From assembly GCA_035041965.1 (NCBI GenBank), contig JAPYMA010000832.1, forward strand, positions 37,398 to 101,397: DNA of 64,000 bases. Reading direction: 5' to 3'. This DNA comes from Anisakis pegreffii (lineage: Eukaryota; Nematoda; Chromadorea; Rhabditida; Anisakidae). The position numbers and the translations under genes were made by a program. Positions 25,961-37,582 of this stretch are shown piece by piece (position 1 is the stretch's first letter; every line of letters starts with the position of its first letter). Below the pieces are notes generated by a model that saw only the letters and a list, made by a program, of their open reading frames with translations, ran no database searches and had not been told where the DNA came from.

Positions 25961-28900
25961 CTATATTACATCAATCATCTTATACGGCGACAGAATACAT
26001 TTAGGGTCAAATTTTTTCTTTAACTCCTTTGCGATATCCACTTCGAGACCTTTACCAATTTTAGCATACAGTCTTCGTTGCTGTCCGATGCCATGCTCTG
26101 CACTTATGCTTCCACCATGTTCCACAGTCCATTCACATAAAAATGGATAAATCCTAGAAAAAATTTCTGTTCGTTTTTTCTTTTCAATTTCCCATTTCAG
26201 TGAATCCAATGAAAGAAAATCTTAAATAATACCTAACAATGCGAAATATGACAACAGTTCTGCAGATTTCCTAACCAAGATTACATGTAATCAACACCAT
26301 TCTTGCCATCTTAATTATTCGAGATTGTAAAATTTCTCACTTCAACTCGCTAAAATTCTCTAAACTTTCAAATTTCACTGAACATGACTGATCAAAACAA
26401 ATGCATACCCAATACTAAAAGGCATTTACTTATTTTCCGCTTTGAATAGAATTTATGACAATGAAAATTTGCTAAGCACTATGAAACCCACTTGGCCATG
26501 AATTCAGGTGAATACTTCTTTGCCGAAATATTGATGTGCATATCACCTTCAGCCATATGTCCAAAACCAATCACACGAGTTGCTAAACCCTTCAATCGTT
26601 CTCTCAAAACCTCAACTATTTCATAGTAATGTTGTAAGGGCAGTGTTACATCGTGTTCACACAAAAACCCATCCGGTAAAGCCACTATCGGAAGAATATT
26701 TCGTATCTTCCACATATACGACGCTTCTTGAGCGTTCGATGCCTGCAACAAAAATCCATTGCATCGATCATTCGATCTAAACTGTAATAATTATGTGAAC
26801 TTCAAATCAGGTTAAGACTAGCAATTATCTCTTTCAGTGGATAATATGAAGCTCAATGAGTAATTCAAGGAATGCATCATTTTAAAGTGGCACATTGCGA
26901 TTTCCCAACTCAGGTTCATATTGACCACTTGCCTTCTTCCAAATATCGTTAAATTTCCTTTCAATAAACAAAATGGAATACATTCTTCATCTCGGAACTT
27001 ATGGCAGCATTTTGAAATTTTGAAAATGATAGTAAGTATTTGGATGAATCGAAGTGCTAAACCAACCTGCACACCGTCAACTGCCAGTCCCTTCTCAATT
27101 GCTTCACTCAAAAACAATTCCATCTTGTCTTTGTCATGTGATTCACTCAAACCTTAACCCATCAAAATGATCGATTTCAGTTCATCGATGATCGAAGGCA
27201 ATTAGAATGAACACGCAATTAGATGAGAACATCTATGTGATTTGCTTACAATCGAACTAAATTTCACAATGACTAACGTCAATCGATTGTCATGATCAAC
27301 TAGAGTCTATTTCTATTTCAACAAAATGAAACAATCTGCAAGCAGCCTAACCCATCGTTTCAATGAGAATATTGAACGATGGATTTGAGGTGAGTACATT
27401 CTTCAGATTTTTATTCTCTTCTAAACATTGCATTGATGCGCCATCGATGAATTCGAATGCCGAAAGGATTTCACCGAGATGACGTTTGGCCAACGTTAAT
27501 ATTTCACAACATTTGCCATAGCTTTCAACACCTAAAACTTGACAAATATACCAAAAACAACGATTCTCGTTCTGAATGACAATTAATTTAAATAAACAAA
27601 AGCATCAATTAACTAAAAGATACCTAATATATTACCGACAGTAACCTAAATCGCAATTGCACTAACAAATAACAGCAAAAAACCAACCCAACATCGCCAC
27701 TTGAACACAACTTGATTTCGGAACCACACCGAACGACATACCGCAGATAACACCGAGTTGCCCTTCACTTCCGATAAACAAATGTTGCATATGCAGATTT
27801 GTATTATCTTTACGCATCGCCGAACCAAAATTCACAATTGAACCCTTCTTGTCGGCAAGTACCTTAACGACAACTTTCGATGCATGATCCTTCCGAACGA
27901 ACACTTCAGTCAGAACGCCTTTTTGTAACATTCATGATCTCATCAATCACCATTCGAAATTTCTATTCATCAACAGTAAAGTTCACCGATAGGTACAGAT
28001 CAACCACCGATAGACAAACATTCCTAACGGGCTGAATTTGTTAAATTATTAGGCGAATCTATACCCAATTCACCTAATCATTTCAACTGAAACGGTAGAC
28101 ATGATCCAGCGACTGATCTCTTCGAAAATAACGAACAAAATAAACTGAATTTAAGTTAAATTAATTTTTCATACTGAATAAATAAGGCACCACATTTATG
28201 CATCTCACATTTTGATTCATTAATGAATAGTTCAAACTTTTGTTTTCTAGCAAATCTTTGTAATTTACACGGAAATAAATGCTCTTGCTAAAAGACGACC
28301 CATTGCTTCTTCTGCACATGACTTACTCTTGAAATAAGCGACTATAAAGTAAAATAATGAATCAGAGCTGCTGAAAGCACTGTAAAAATTACCACTTTCA
28401 GAGCATTTATATGATTATGAAGTGGTCCATAACGTAATATTCTTGCCCCACCGGCCGCCGTCGCAACATTACCACCCAATAAACACGATCCTTTTGAACC
28501 CGTATCCCATGGCACCGTATAACCTTCAGGTGCTAAACGATTGCCCAGCTCTTCAAGAATAATACCGGCATCACATTCGACTACACCTGAACCCAAATTC
28601 TAAATCACGATGATCTATCAGTTCTGAGTGTATTTGCATTCAGCATCAGAATTAAAATTAGTGTGTGGATCCGACATTCAACTGCAATTAAAATGAAATC
28701 AAATCAATCTACCGAGCATTTCTTAACAATGGAATTATAACATCGATAATTCTATCAGTCTTAATTGTTATTAATCGTAAGTGTATCCATACAAAAACAT
28801 TAATAAATTCACTAACCTGCATGCGGGTCAAAATTGAATCTTTTGTTGAGTTTTCGAAGCGACAAGATGACTTCATCAAATACCGGCACTGAGCCACCAA

Positions 28901-29373
28901 CCAGGCCTGTGTTGCCGCTTTGTGGTACCACAGCCAATTTACGCTCATAGCAATGCGCTAGGATGGCAGATACCTCTTCGACGTTCGTTGGGAATAACAC
29001 ACATTTTGATGATCCTTAAACTACGAATCATCAAAATAGCACCTCACTGCTGATGTCAATCAAAAGCTAACTTATGAATCAAAGCAAATAAATGAAAGCA
29101 GATTCAGTGCTCAATTGAGGAATAAAGAATCTATAATCAATGAATGAATATAATACCCTTATAAATATGCAGAAAATCACAATTGTATGGCTGCAAATCG
29201 TTCGTTTCGACATTATTTTTACCGATCAGCCTTTCGAATACACTCAGATCACTATCATCTAATACAGCAAAATTTCCCCTGGTCGAATCCGTTGTTGTGG
29301 CCAAACTTCGACACAAACATTTTTGCCGTAACCAACCAAATCGTCCCAAAAACGATACCGATCGACGTATCAT
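25961..29373 (-). CDS. D2HGDH: D-2-hydroxyglutarate dehydrogenase, mitochondrial
   Basis: FAD enzyme of the VAO/PCMH family that oxidises D-2-hydroxyglutarate to 2-oxoglutarate in mitochondria and passes electrons to electron-transfer flavoprotein. Exons: 29157-29373, 28817-29014, 28393-28586, 27688-27862, 27352-27531, 27067-27152, 26492-26742, 25961-26153; total 497 residues (human 521). The start [18 protein letters not shown] is Arg-rich without acid, as in a mitochondrial presequence. FAD-binding motifs are intact: [29 protein letters not shown] and [19 protein letters not shown] and SAEHGIG in the C-terminal half are typical. R364, H412, H419, N421, E453 and H454 align with conserved metal- or substrate-site residues. 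T390 and K401 of the human enzyme are replaced by P368 and E379, and the GDGN motif reads AEGD. The family is certain; full activity is in doubt. Confidence 0.96.
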
Positions 29374-31915
29374 TGCGAATATCTCCTATTACCTGAACTA
29401 ATCAGGCACTACGAACTTCTCAAAATCACTAACAAATATCTAATAAATGACTATTCAATGGATAAAGATAAGCAAAAAATTACAAATTAATAAAGAATAA
29501 ATGAATGTAGCAAGATTAATACGAAGTAAACCAATGTCATAATGCACAATAGAATATCTCCAAAACTACCACAATAACTAACTATAAAACATCCGAAATC
29601 CAAAAGTGGAACTTTATCAAAATACGAGTGAAATACTGCTGAGTCTAGAGCACACTGAACACCAAAGTATGGAAGAATGTAACGATGTTATACTTGACAA
29701 ACTTATACTTCAGCCGCTCAAATCAAACGGATCCAAACACAAACAACATCAGTAACACTCTGTGCTATGCGCTATAATACTCTATGCGCTGTCAATGTAC
29801 AATGAAAAAACCGGCTTGCAGAGTACAATTCAAAAATACTCTTTTCTCGAAGATTGACCATTAAATTTCTACACACGATAGACAGAGCGTTTTCAATTTC
29901 TCATTGTTTTTCTTGTAGGTACAATTTTTTTGTTGTATTCAATTGACTGAAAATTTTTCTCATAACCTCAAAAAGGATTGAAATTTGGATAACTCGAAAA
30001 ATTACATCTATCCACATTTATCTACATCGTTCATCACTTGAAACTAAATTAGATTAAATCAAGACGATGGATTCTGAGGAATGAAAACTAAGAGAAATCT
30101 TTTCGAGAAGAATATTACATTTCTCACCTTCACCTCGTTGTGTTGAAATTCCCTTGTTTACCTTCTCAGACTTTATGCCTTCAAATGTGCACTAACAATC
30201 AATTTTGTTTGTTGTTTCGTATACAAAACATTTTCATCGTTCTTTTCATATCTATAACAAATGAATCAAATTTCAACTTCTCGCTAATGATTCGAATCAA
30301 TATCTATAAAAAATCATTTCATCACTAGCATATGCAATGACCAATGACCATATGCCAATTCCACTTCCTCATTTCCAAGCGAAAATCCGAAACCCCTCAC
30401 AATACAAGATTTTTCCACTGCACTCCGTTATATCTCCACATATCATTAAAAATTTTTCCAGCTTCATTCCCGTCATTCCATGAAACATGAGCCAAACTCA
30501 TTGTCTCATTGAATTAAACGCAATACTCAAAAACACTGCCGTTCAACAAGCCTAAGCTCTATTCGCTCACCGGATAAATAATTTTTTATGGCCACTACAA
30601 CTCCACTACAACCAATACCAGCTAATTTCCTTCTAAACAAATATCTCACTAAAAATATCAACACAAAAACAAATATCTCACTAAAAATATCAACACAAAA
30701 ACAAATATCTCACTAAAACTCAACAATCCTCAATAATCATTACAAACTGATACTACCCTAACAGAGAATTAATCTCTTTAACTCATATTCCTTCATAAAT
30801 CTGACAAAACATGCACCACAAAACGAACACATCACCTTCATACAATAGCCACCATTCATGTAGTGATTGTATGTAAAACAACAAATTCACATCAATACAC
30901 AGTCGCTATCAGAAACATCTTCAATGTATTTATGAAATGATGTATATATTTATTTTGCACTGAATATAACAATGAAAATAATGATAATAATAATATTATC
31001 AGAAACAGTACGAGAGTGACAAATAAATTCAATCAACCAGTGAATCAGAAGAACACTTAAAATAAAATGAAATAATATTTGTAATAACATAATAATATTA
31101 ATGATAATAATAATAATGTCTTGGCTTATAGAGCGCAATTTATGCGATTTGCATTGGATAATATGAAAATGACGATAGAATGAATGAAAAACGAAGGAGT
31201 CATCTAAAGGACACAGATAAAACACTCCTTCACTTAGAACTATAACTATGAATTGTGAACGGATGCATAATGTAACCTGAGATACGAACTGAAATCGTAT
31301 TTGACCATGTGCTTGTGCTGTCCATCGATGCGTTCTTGGTCGTTGCTCTGATTATTACTCTTTCGATCTGGGATGAGAACAGTGTCCATGCTGATTATGA
31401 TTATGACCATGCTGATGATTTGTACTCGTAAAGCAGACGGAACGATACACTCTTTTCAAATTTATGATGACAACAATAAATTATAATAATAACATTAACA
31501 CTAATAATAAGAATGACAATAATAATAAACAATTACAGATCACTGATAAGGAACGAATAACCGATGATAAATACACAAGTCGAAATGAAAAACAAACCAA
31601 ACCAAATGGAATGAAATTCAACACGAAAAACCAATTCAGCTTCAAATTCGCACAAGATCATCACATTCAAACTGATCTACACTAAACCCGTTCTCATCTG
31701 CTATCAATCACCACAAACAATCAATTAACCAACCAACCAACTCCATATCCATATCAACTCAAATCCAATCAATCCATCGAATAACAACCAACTCAACAAA
31801 TTCATTCTAAACGCAACAAAACACATACACACAACAAAACGATCATCAGATCCACTCACTCAGAACCACAAAATTCATCAGATTCACAATTGTTCATTTC
31901 ATTTCATATCACTAC
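29374..31915. other. Intergenic gap upstream of D2HGDH
   Basis: No exon with splice support. It contains a 32-bp tandem repeat at 30635-30717 and TAA-rich runs near 30970-31120 and 31480-31530. The D2HGDH promoter should lie within the first few hundred bases but shows no clear TATA or CCAAT arrangement. Confidence 0.5.
30635..30717. repeat. 32-bp tandem repeat, about 2.5 copies
   Basis: The unit begins AAATATCTCACTAAAAATAT and continues with CAACACAAAAAC. Two copies are perfect and the third is truncated. Near-identity of the copies suggests recent expansion. Confidence 0.9.
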
Positions 31916-33780
31916 TCAATACGACATACGATATTGCTGTTGCATTTGCTGTTGCTGTTGTTGTTGTTGCTGATGTTCAATCATGTTCACATAGGAATTA
32001 TTCATGGCCGCCATGTTCATGTTATTGAATGCCACATTCGAATAATAATTCATATTCGACGGCAACGATGGCTGCTTCAATGCTGAACGTTTCTGGGATG
32101 ATATCGACGGCGATGACATATTATTCGCTGGTATTAAAATTGTTGGTGACGACTGCATTCCTCCAGCAGCGCAGTTCATACGCAGTGATTGTGGTGGAGG
32201 TGGCGGCGGTGGTACGGCCATATAGTTCATTTGTCTTTGCAGTTGCATTTGCTGTTGCATCAGATTATTATTGCTGCTGCTGCAGTTGTTGTTATGATTG
32301 TTGTTATTAGCTTGACAATGAACAAACGCTGGATGTTGATAGACACCATAGCCAAACGAACCACTCATACCTATACCACCAACATTGCTGCTCACACCCA
32401 ATCGATACACACAGTGCTCGGATGTCTCATAAACTGGATACGGATATCTGAAAGCCATTTCTCTCAAAACAAATTCTTCACTGACAAATCATCAAATGCC
32501 CACCGATGAAAAAGATCACCAACGAACAGGAACTAGTCAAACGACACTGATATCCTTCTATCATCTAACATTATGCTAAAACTTTCTCATTCATGTTTTC
32601 TTTCATTCTAAAACTGCGTGTAAGCCTTTCAAAAACCTTCAGGAATCCACTTCGGCCATCAATGCAGCATTCAGTAAGGCCTAAGCCAAAACTCCTTCCA
32701 CATCAGTACACTCACAACCGGTGCAAAACAAACAAATTCACATACATTTCAACAACATCAAAAACAGCAAACTTATGAAAGTGATAGTAAAGTAAAATTT
32801 TGCAAAAACTTTGCAATAACCAATTTAAGCACCACAACTTAAAGATCCATGTTCCGCTCAAGTGAAACAAAATTTTCGGCCAAATCAACACCATCCGAAA
32901 AAGAGACTTCTTGAAAATGAACTCACAAATTCTCCACAAATCAAATCCAACTCCTTGAAAAAACGAATGAAAACAATCAAAACCAAAATGAAACAATCAA
33001 AATGTGAACCTTAGTTTTTGACGCTTCACAACCGGTGATGAACACGCAATCAGAAGATTTGCTCTCAGCAGAGTATCCCATTCACTGTAGACGAACATCT
33101 TGGATCCATAATCATCACTCAATGCCGGTGATTCACAACTCGGCGAAGGACTCGATAGGCCCGACGTCGATCCTACACATTCTCAACAACAATCAGCACG
33201 TTCCACAAATAGGATTTTTTTAAATCAACAGTATACGTAAACAAAATAACAACAACAACAAAAATCAGTACAGTCAAGAAGAACCAATTGATCTGCACAT
33301 CTAGTGCAGCTTTTAATCTTACATATTGATAGAGATGGGTGATAATGAGAGAAACACAAATCTCAAACCATCCACGAAAGTTAAAAAACAACTGCGGCGG
33401 AATGATGAAATTCACGTCAACTACTTTACTTGCATGGATTAAGAATTATCAAAACTGACGATCATAAACTTCCAATCATCTCATTTGCAGAATGAGTTTA
33501 TAGAAAGCGAATGTACGAAGTGAAAGGCTAAAAGAGCCGACTGACCTTGACTTAATGACGAATTCGGTGTACAATAGCCCGACGACGGTGAGGAAGCAGC
33601 CGACGTGGAATTCTTCATGGCGGATGGTATCACAAAAGAATCCCAAACGGAATCCGACGAACAGGTGGCATGTTCCGATTCCACTACACCGGATGAATCC
33701 GACTTGCCGCTGCTCTCACTCGAGCCTTGCAGACGATGAAGGTATTTCGACGACACAACGTTCGCGTAACTTCTCGTCAT
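31916..33780 (-). CDS. Ser/Asn/Gln-rich protein of unknown family
   Basis: Three exons join in frame: 33546-33780, 33010-33172 and 31916-32447, with good sites (CAAG|gtcagt to tgtgtag|GATC; CTAAG|gttcac to tttcag|ATAT), giving 309 residues. I start at the first ATG of the frame, 33780 (MTRSYANVVSSKYLHRLQGS). The N-terminal third is Ser-rich with SP/TP pairs (SAASSPSSGYCTPNSSL, SGLSSPSPSCESPALSDD), likely phosphorylation-type sites. A less biased segment follows (MFVYSEWDTLLRANLLIACS), then a basic VVKRQKLR and YPYPVYE. The C-terminal half is Asn- and Met-rich with seven consecutive Pro and a poly-Gln tract near the end. No domain, signal peptide or membrane segment is seen. Composition resembles nuclear or RNA-granule proteins, which is inference only. 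More 5' exons could exist. Confidence 0.75.
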
Positions 33781-34339
33781 TTTCAACTTATGATGCTTAT
33801 CACGAAGCTAAAATTCACAAAAAAAACATTCTTCTCGCATACAAAATCAAATCTTCACACTTCACGTTACATACAAACCATTAACATAAACGTTGGCAAG
33901 TCAATTCATCGAAGGCTTACAACAACATCCGATACACATATAAACTATTTCAATCTGGGGCAAACATGACGTTACACGCTTAGCCAAACATCGAATGAAA
34001 AAGACAAAACTTAATTGAGTCATCCAGATGAATCTTCCTCTCCCCAAAAGATAACTTGAACCGAAATGATTGTGTACGTTCGTGGTGAACACGTAAATGA
34101 AATGCGAGCACATAGCATACTCATCGTGTGAGTCGGAATGAACAAATTTGAATTTGACACAAAAAAGACAACAAAATTCGAAGTGGGGCGGTGTTCTTTG
34201 TATAATACTCTCTGATGAGTAAGCGATCGCGTGAATCGTTTTAATCAACAAATGAGCTGATAAGCAAACATGTAAAAACGATAACGAATTAATTGTACGC
34301 AACGACACAGAAACTTCCAGCAAAAATTATGCAAAATAC

Positions 34340-34990
34340 TACGACGACGCATACACTTCGCTTGCCAAATAGAACAAGTGAGCTGGCAATGAAAAATGGC
34401 ATGCCCAGGATTGGAAAACTAGGCGAAATGGCTCGAGTTGACCGCACCCAGGTACGTAGATCATAACGGGGAGAGTAACTGAAATTTCAGGTTCCGTAAT
34501 AGGTGGAGGGACCACTTTGCAAGACCTGATTGCGTACACTGTGAACCAAACGCTTAGCGCCATCGCCATTTGATGAAGCAACGATGGCAAAGTTGAAACC
34601 AGGAAATATGTTGAAAATCGAGGCAAAAATCACAAATTCACTCATTGCACTCATTGTGCACCTACGCAACAGACTGCAAATGACCAACGACCATGTTTTA
34701 AGTGCCATAAAAAGGGTTTTTCAGTGGTCATCGACTAATTTTGCAGCCTGGCCACGTTGATGAACATAAATACATAAAATGCTTTCAACACAGTGATGTG
34801 TAACCCCTCCCCATGGGTACTTTTTACGAGCACGGGTACGGTGTTTTAATTTATTGGAAAAAACTCGTTCACATGATCTCAGCAGTGTCCAGTGGGAAGT
34901 TGCCAAACTGTTCGTGTCTGGTGCAAAACGCCATCGTTCGCAGTGGGCGTCGAAAGTGGGTGTAGTCAATTAAATGCTAGTCTTTAATGA
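34340..34990. other. GC-richer island, coding-like on both strands, unresolved
   Basis: This stretch is richer in GC than its flanks and has open frames on both strands. The plus strand has a strong donor at 34452 (ACCCAG|gtacgt) after a segment reading ELAMKNGMPRIGKLGEMAR, an acceptor near 34490, and a later 56-codon frame (AKLKPGNMLKIEAKITNSL). Another plus frame has CFKCHKKG, which hints at half of a CCHC zinc knuckle. The minus strand carries frames of 95, 73 and 82 codons. No set of exons joins in phase and I recognise no family. A decayed gene or retroelement piece is possible. Confidence 0.25.
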
Positions 34991-34999
34991 AATATATGG

Positions 35000-36960
35000 A
35001 AGGTGTTGAGGAATATTTGAAAATTCAATGGTAACTGCTAAAATTCCAATCATAGTAAAAATTTCTTTGAGTTCAATTCACCAGAATTTATGGGAGTGTA
35101 AATGGTAATTAGTGTAGTTTGAAGATGTTAATTTTTCAAGAAAATTGCAATTCCAGAGGAATACAAGCGAGCAAGATTTCAGCTGGAAGCTTTAGCTGAT
35201 TAAGTGAAAAATAAGCTTTCTTGTTTCGCATTACCATTCGTCTATATTAATCAGTGTTTTTTTGAGTGTTAAAATTATGGAATTGAAAATGATATGCCTC
35301 AAATTTCCTCAAAAATCAGGAAAACAAATGAAATTCTTTTCAATAGTTGAAAAGAATTTCATTTATTTTCACTGATTATCTTGATATTGAATTATCTTGA
35401 AAATTATCTTGATCTTGTATTATCTTATTTTCACTGACTATATTGAAAAGAATTCATTTAGATCATTGCAATTCACTGATTATCATGATCCTAACACTGT
35501 GGTGTCGAGGAATAGCTGATCAAGACTGACTTAAAAACGACATTATTGCAAAGTGATCAACATTTACATAGAACAACAAATACAAACAACAGTGTTAAAG
35601 ATTTATTCTTGATAGAGAATAATTTGAAAACATCCAATGTTTTTTAAATTCAAATGAATCGAAGGCATAAATTACATTTATATCAATTGATATAATAAAT
35701 ATCACATAAGATGCACACCAACTCTGAGATTCTTATTCTTCCACAATATGACAATTCAATTCATTTACAAATTCAAACAATAATTTACAACGCAAATTTC
35801 ATCGATTCAATATTCACAAACACTCCGACTGCTCACGAGACGTACTGCAATTGGGATATCGACAAACGACAATTGAACAATGATATGAATGAATAAAGTA
35901 GAAAACTGTAAGATTACGTGACAAACGAAATAAATAAACTTTTGACTGATATTAGGGCAAATATCAAATGTGATCACCATCTGACCTTATGGATCAGAAC
36001 GTCATTTAACAAGCAGTTCATACACGATGATTATTCATAAGGAACCGTTGCTGTCACAATAGTTCTCCTCGTAATCCTTCGTAGATTCGAGACGTTTCAA
36101 GAGAATCGCGGTGTATCCAGCAGATAGAATTTCACCAAAATTCTGCTCTTTTCACTGTCGGGAAACGCAAGACTGTCGGTTCATCGAAATATATTTACAT
36201 GTCAGCTATCAGGTCAATAGACTATTCGTCACTTCCGAGATCAAATTGAATCCAGCAGCCGTCGCGCTGATATTCGTTGGAGTGACATGCATTGTAGTCG
36301 AATAATCCGATAATGTTAATAAATTCTAAAATTTCAGTCATCACACCTCATAAATCAATGGAATTTCACTGATCATTTGAATAAAATTGAAAATTTTCGA
36401 TGTTTTATTGATTCTAGACCCTGCTTGGATGTATTCATCGTTTATCCTATACATAATTTCAGTTTTGCTTTCCAGTATCTCCCCAATTGCGAGTCGACAA
36501 CGACAATAAATCTTTGAAATGCTATTTTTTTCATAATTTAATTATAATAAGATGGAATACAAGAATTGACTGAAAAGCGATGGCTTATAGAGATCAAAAA
36601 ACTGTTCTCTAGTCAATACCAATTGAGAATCTGTTCATAGATTTCGTTTTTAACTCTCTTTTTGGTTTGCCTGAATGATAGTCCTTGCTAAAGTCCGAAA
36701 ATTTCATCGCAAAAATTTAAACTACGTGAAAAATGGAATGCTTTGAACAGTAATAATATAGGTGATGATATGTAGAAATTCAAATGTTCCTGTTAAACCA
36801 GTATGGCTCCTCTGATACAGATTGAATTTGTTTTAAAAAATTTCATCTACAAATGTTCAAAAACAAATGGTATTACCATAAGTGAGGTATAAAGAAGATA
36901 TGGAATGCTGTTTCGACTAATCAACCAACCTTATAATCCGTGCTAGTATCGTAATTCAAC
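35000..36960. other. Intergenic DNA, no gene seen
   Basis: AT-rich. Near 35330-35480 short words (GAAAAGAATT, TTCACTGATTATC, ATTATCTTGA) recur three or four times, suggesting local duplication. A frame at 36111-36305 starts with GTG and has no support. Confidence 0.5.
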
Positions 36961-36982
36961 GAGATCTGTGCTGCAGCAGTGG

Positions 36983-37159
36983 ATGAGTCATTCTCAAACA
37001 CATTCGATGGTTTCAGAGTGGTCAGCTGTGCTTGACCAAATTCCGATGTGGGGAAAAGTTGTGTTTGCGGTGTTGTTAGTGAGCGGTGTTGTGAAGTTAT
37101 CCCAATATTCGTACCTTAATCAACTCAATCAGAATTATGCACAAAGATTGAATTCATAA
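36983..37159 (+). CDS. Possible small membrane-protein exon
   Basis: A 58-codon frame from the ATG at 36983 encodes MSHSQTHSMVSEWSAVLDQI, a hydrophobic stretch (VVFAVLLVSGVVKL) that could be one membrane helix, and a polar tail ending NQNYAQRLNS. A fair acceptor (gtgctgcag) just upstream would make this a last exon rather than a whole gene. It ends 424 bp from the ahr-1 stop, in convergent orientation. I recognise no homologue. A chance frame cannot be excluded. Confidence 0.3.
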   Translation: MSHSQTHSMVSEWSAVLDQIPMWGKVVFAVLLVSGVVKLSQYSYLNQLNQNYAQRLNS

Positions 37160-37582
37160 CGAAAAATTTCATCTGCAAATTCAAGTTCAAAAGCAGTTGG
37201 TATTTGGACCAATACGTCTATGTGGAATGGAAGGATTTGGAATTCTTCGCTTTTGAAATTGCACAAGAGACGACTCTGTGCGTATTCTGCAGCAAATCTT
37301 ACTCATGACTTAATTTCCAATTGAATTCTTAGTTAAGTCAAAAGAATAGAATGGAAAACGTGATGATGAAAATGATATCAAGTGAAAGGGCAGTGAATAA
37401 AACGTGAGCATTCATGGTTAAGATATTGCTAGATAGAACTGAGTTCATATTGAACAATGTTCAGTTGGAATGAAATGAGAGCGTGTTGCTACATATAAGA
37501 TGTTCAGTCGAATGATAGTGAATGATATAAAATTTGGATGTTAGTGAAGAAAGATGATTTGGTTATTGAAGAAAGATGATTA

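Noticed and set aside
32029..32509. Plus-strand frames rich in Trp, Arg, Cys or Ala
   Set aside because: Antisense shadows of the Gln/Asn/Pro-rich exon at 31916-32447.
34340..34990. Calling this island a galectin or a retroelement gag gene
   Set aside because: Each idea rests on one short motif in one frame and the neighbouring sequence does not support either.
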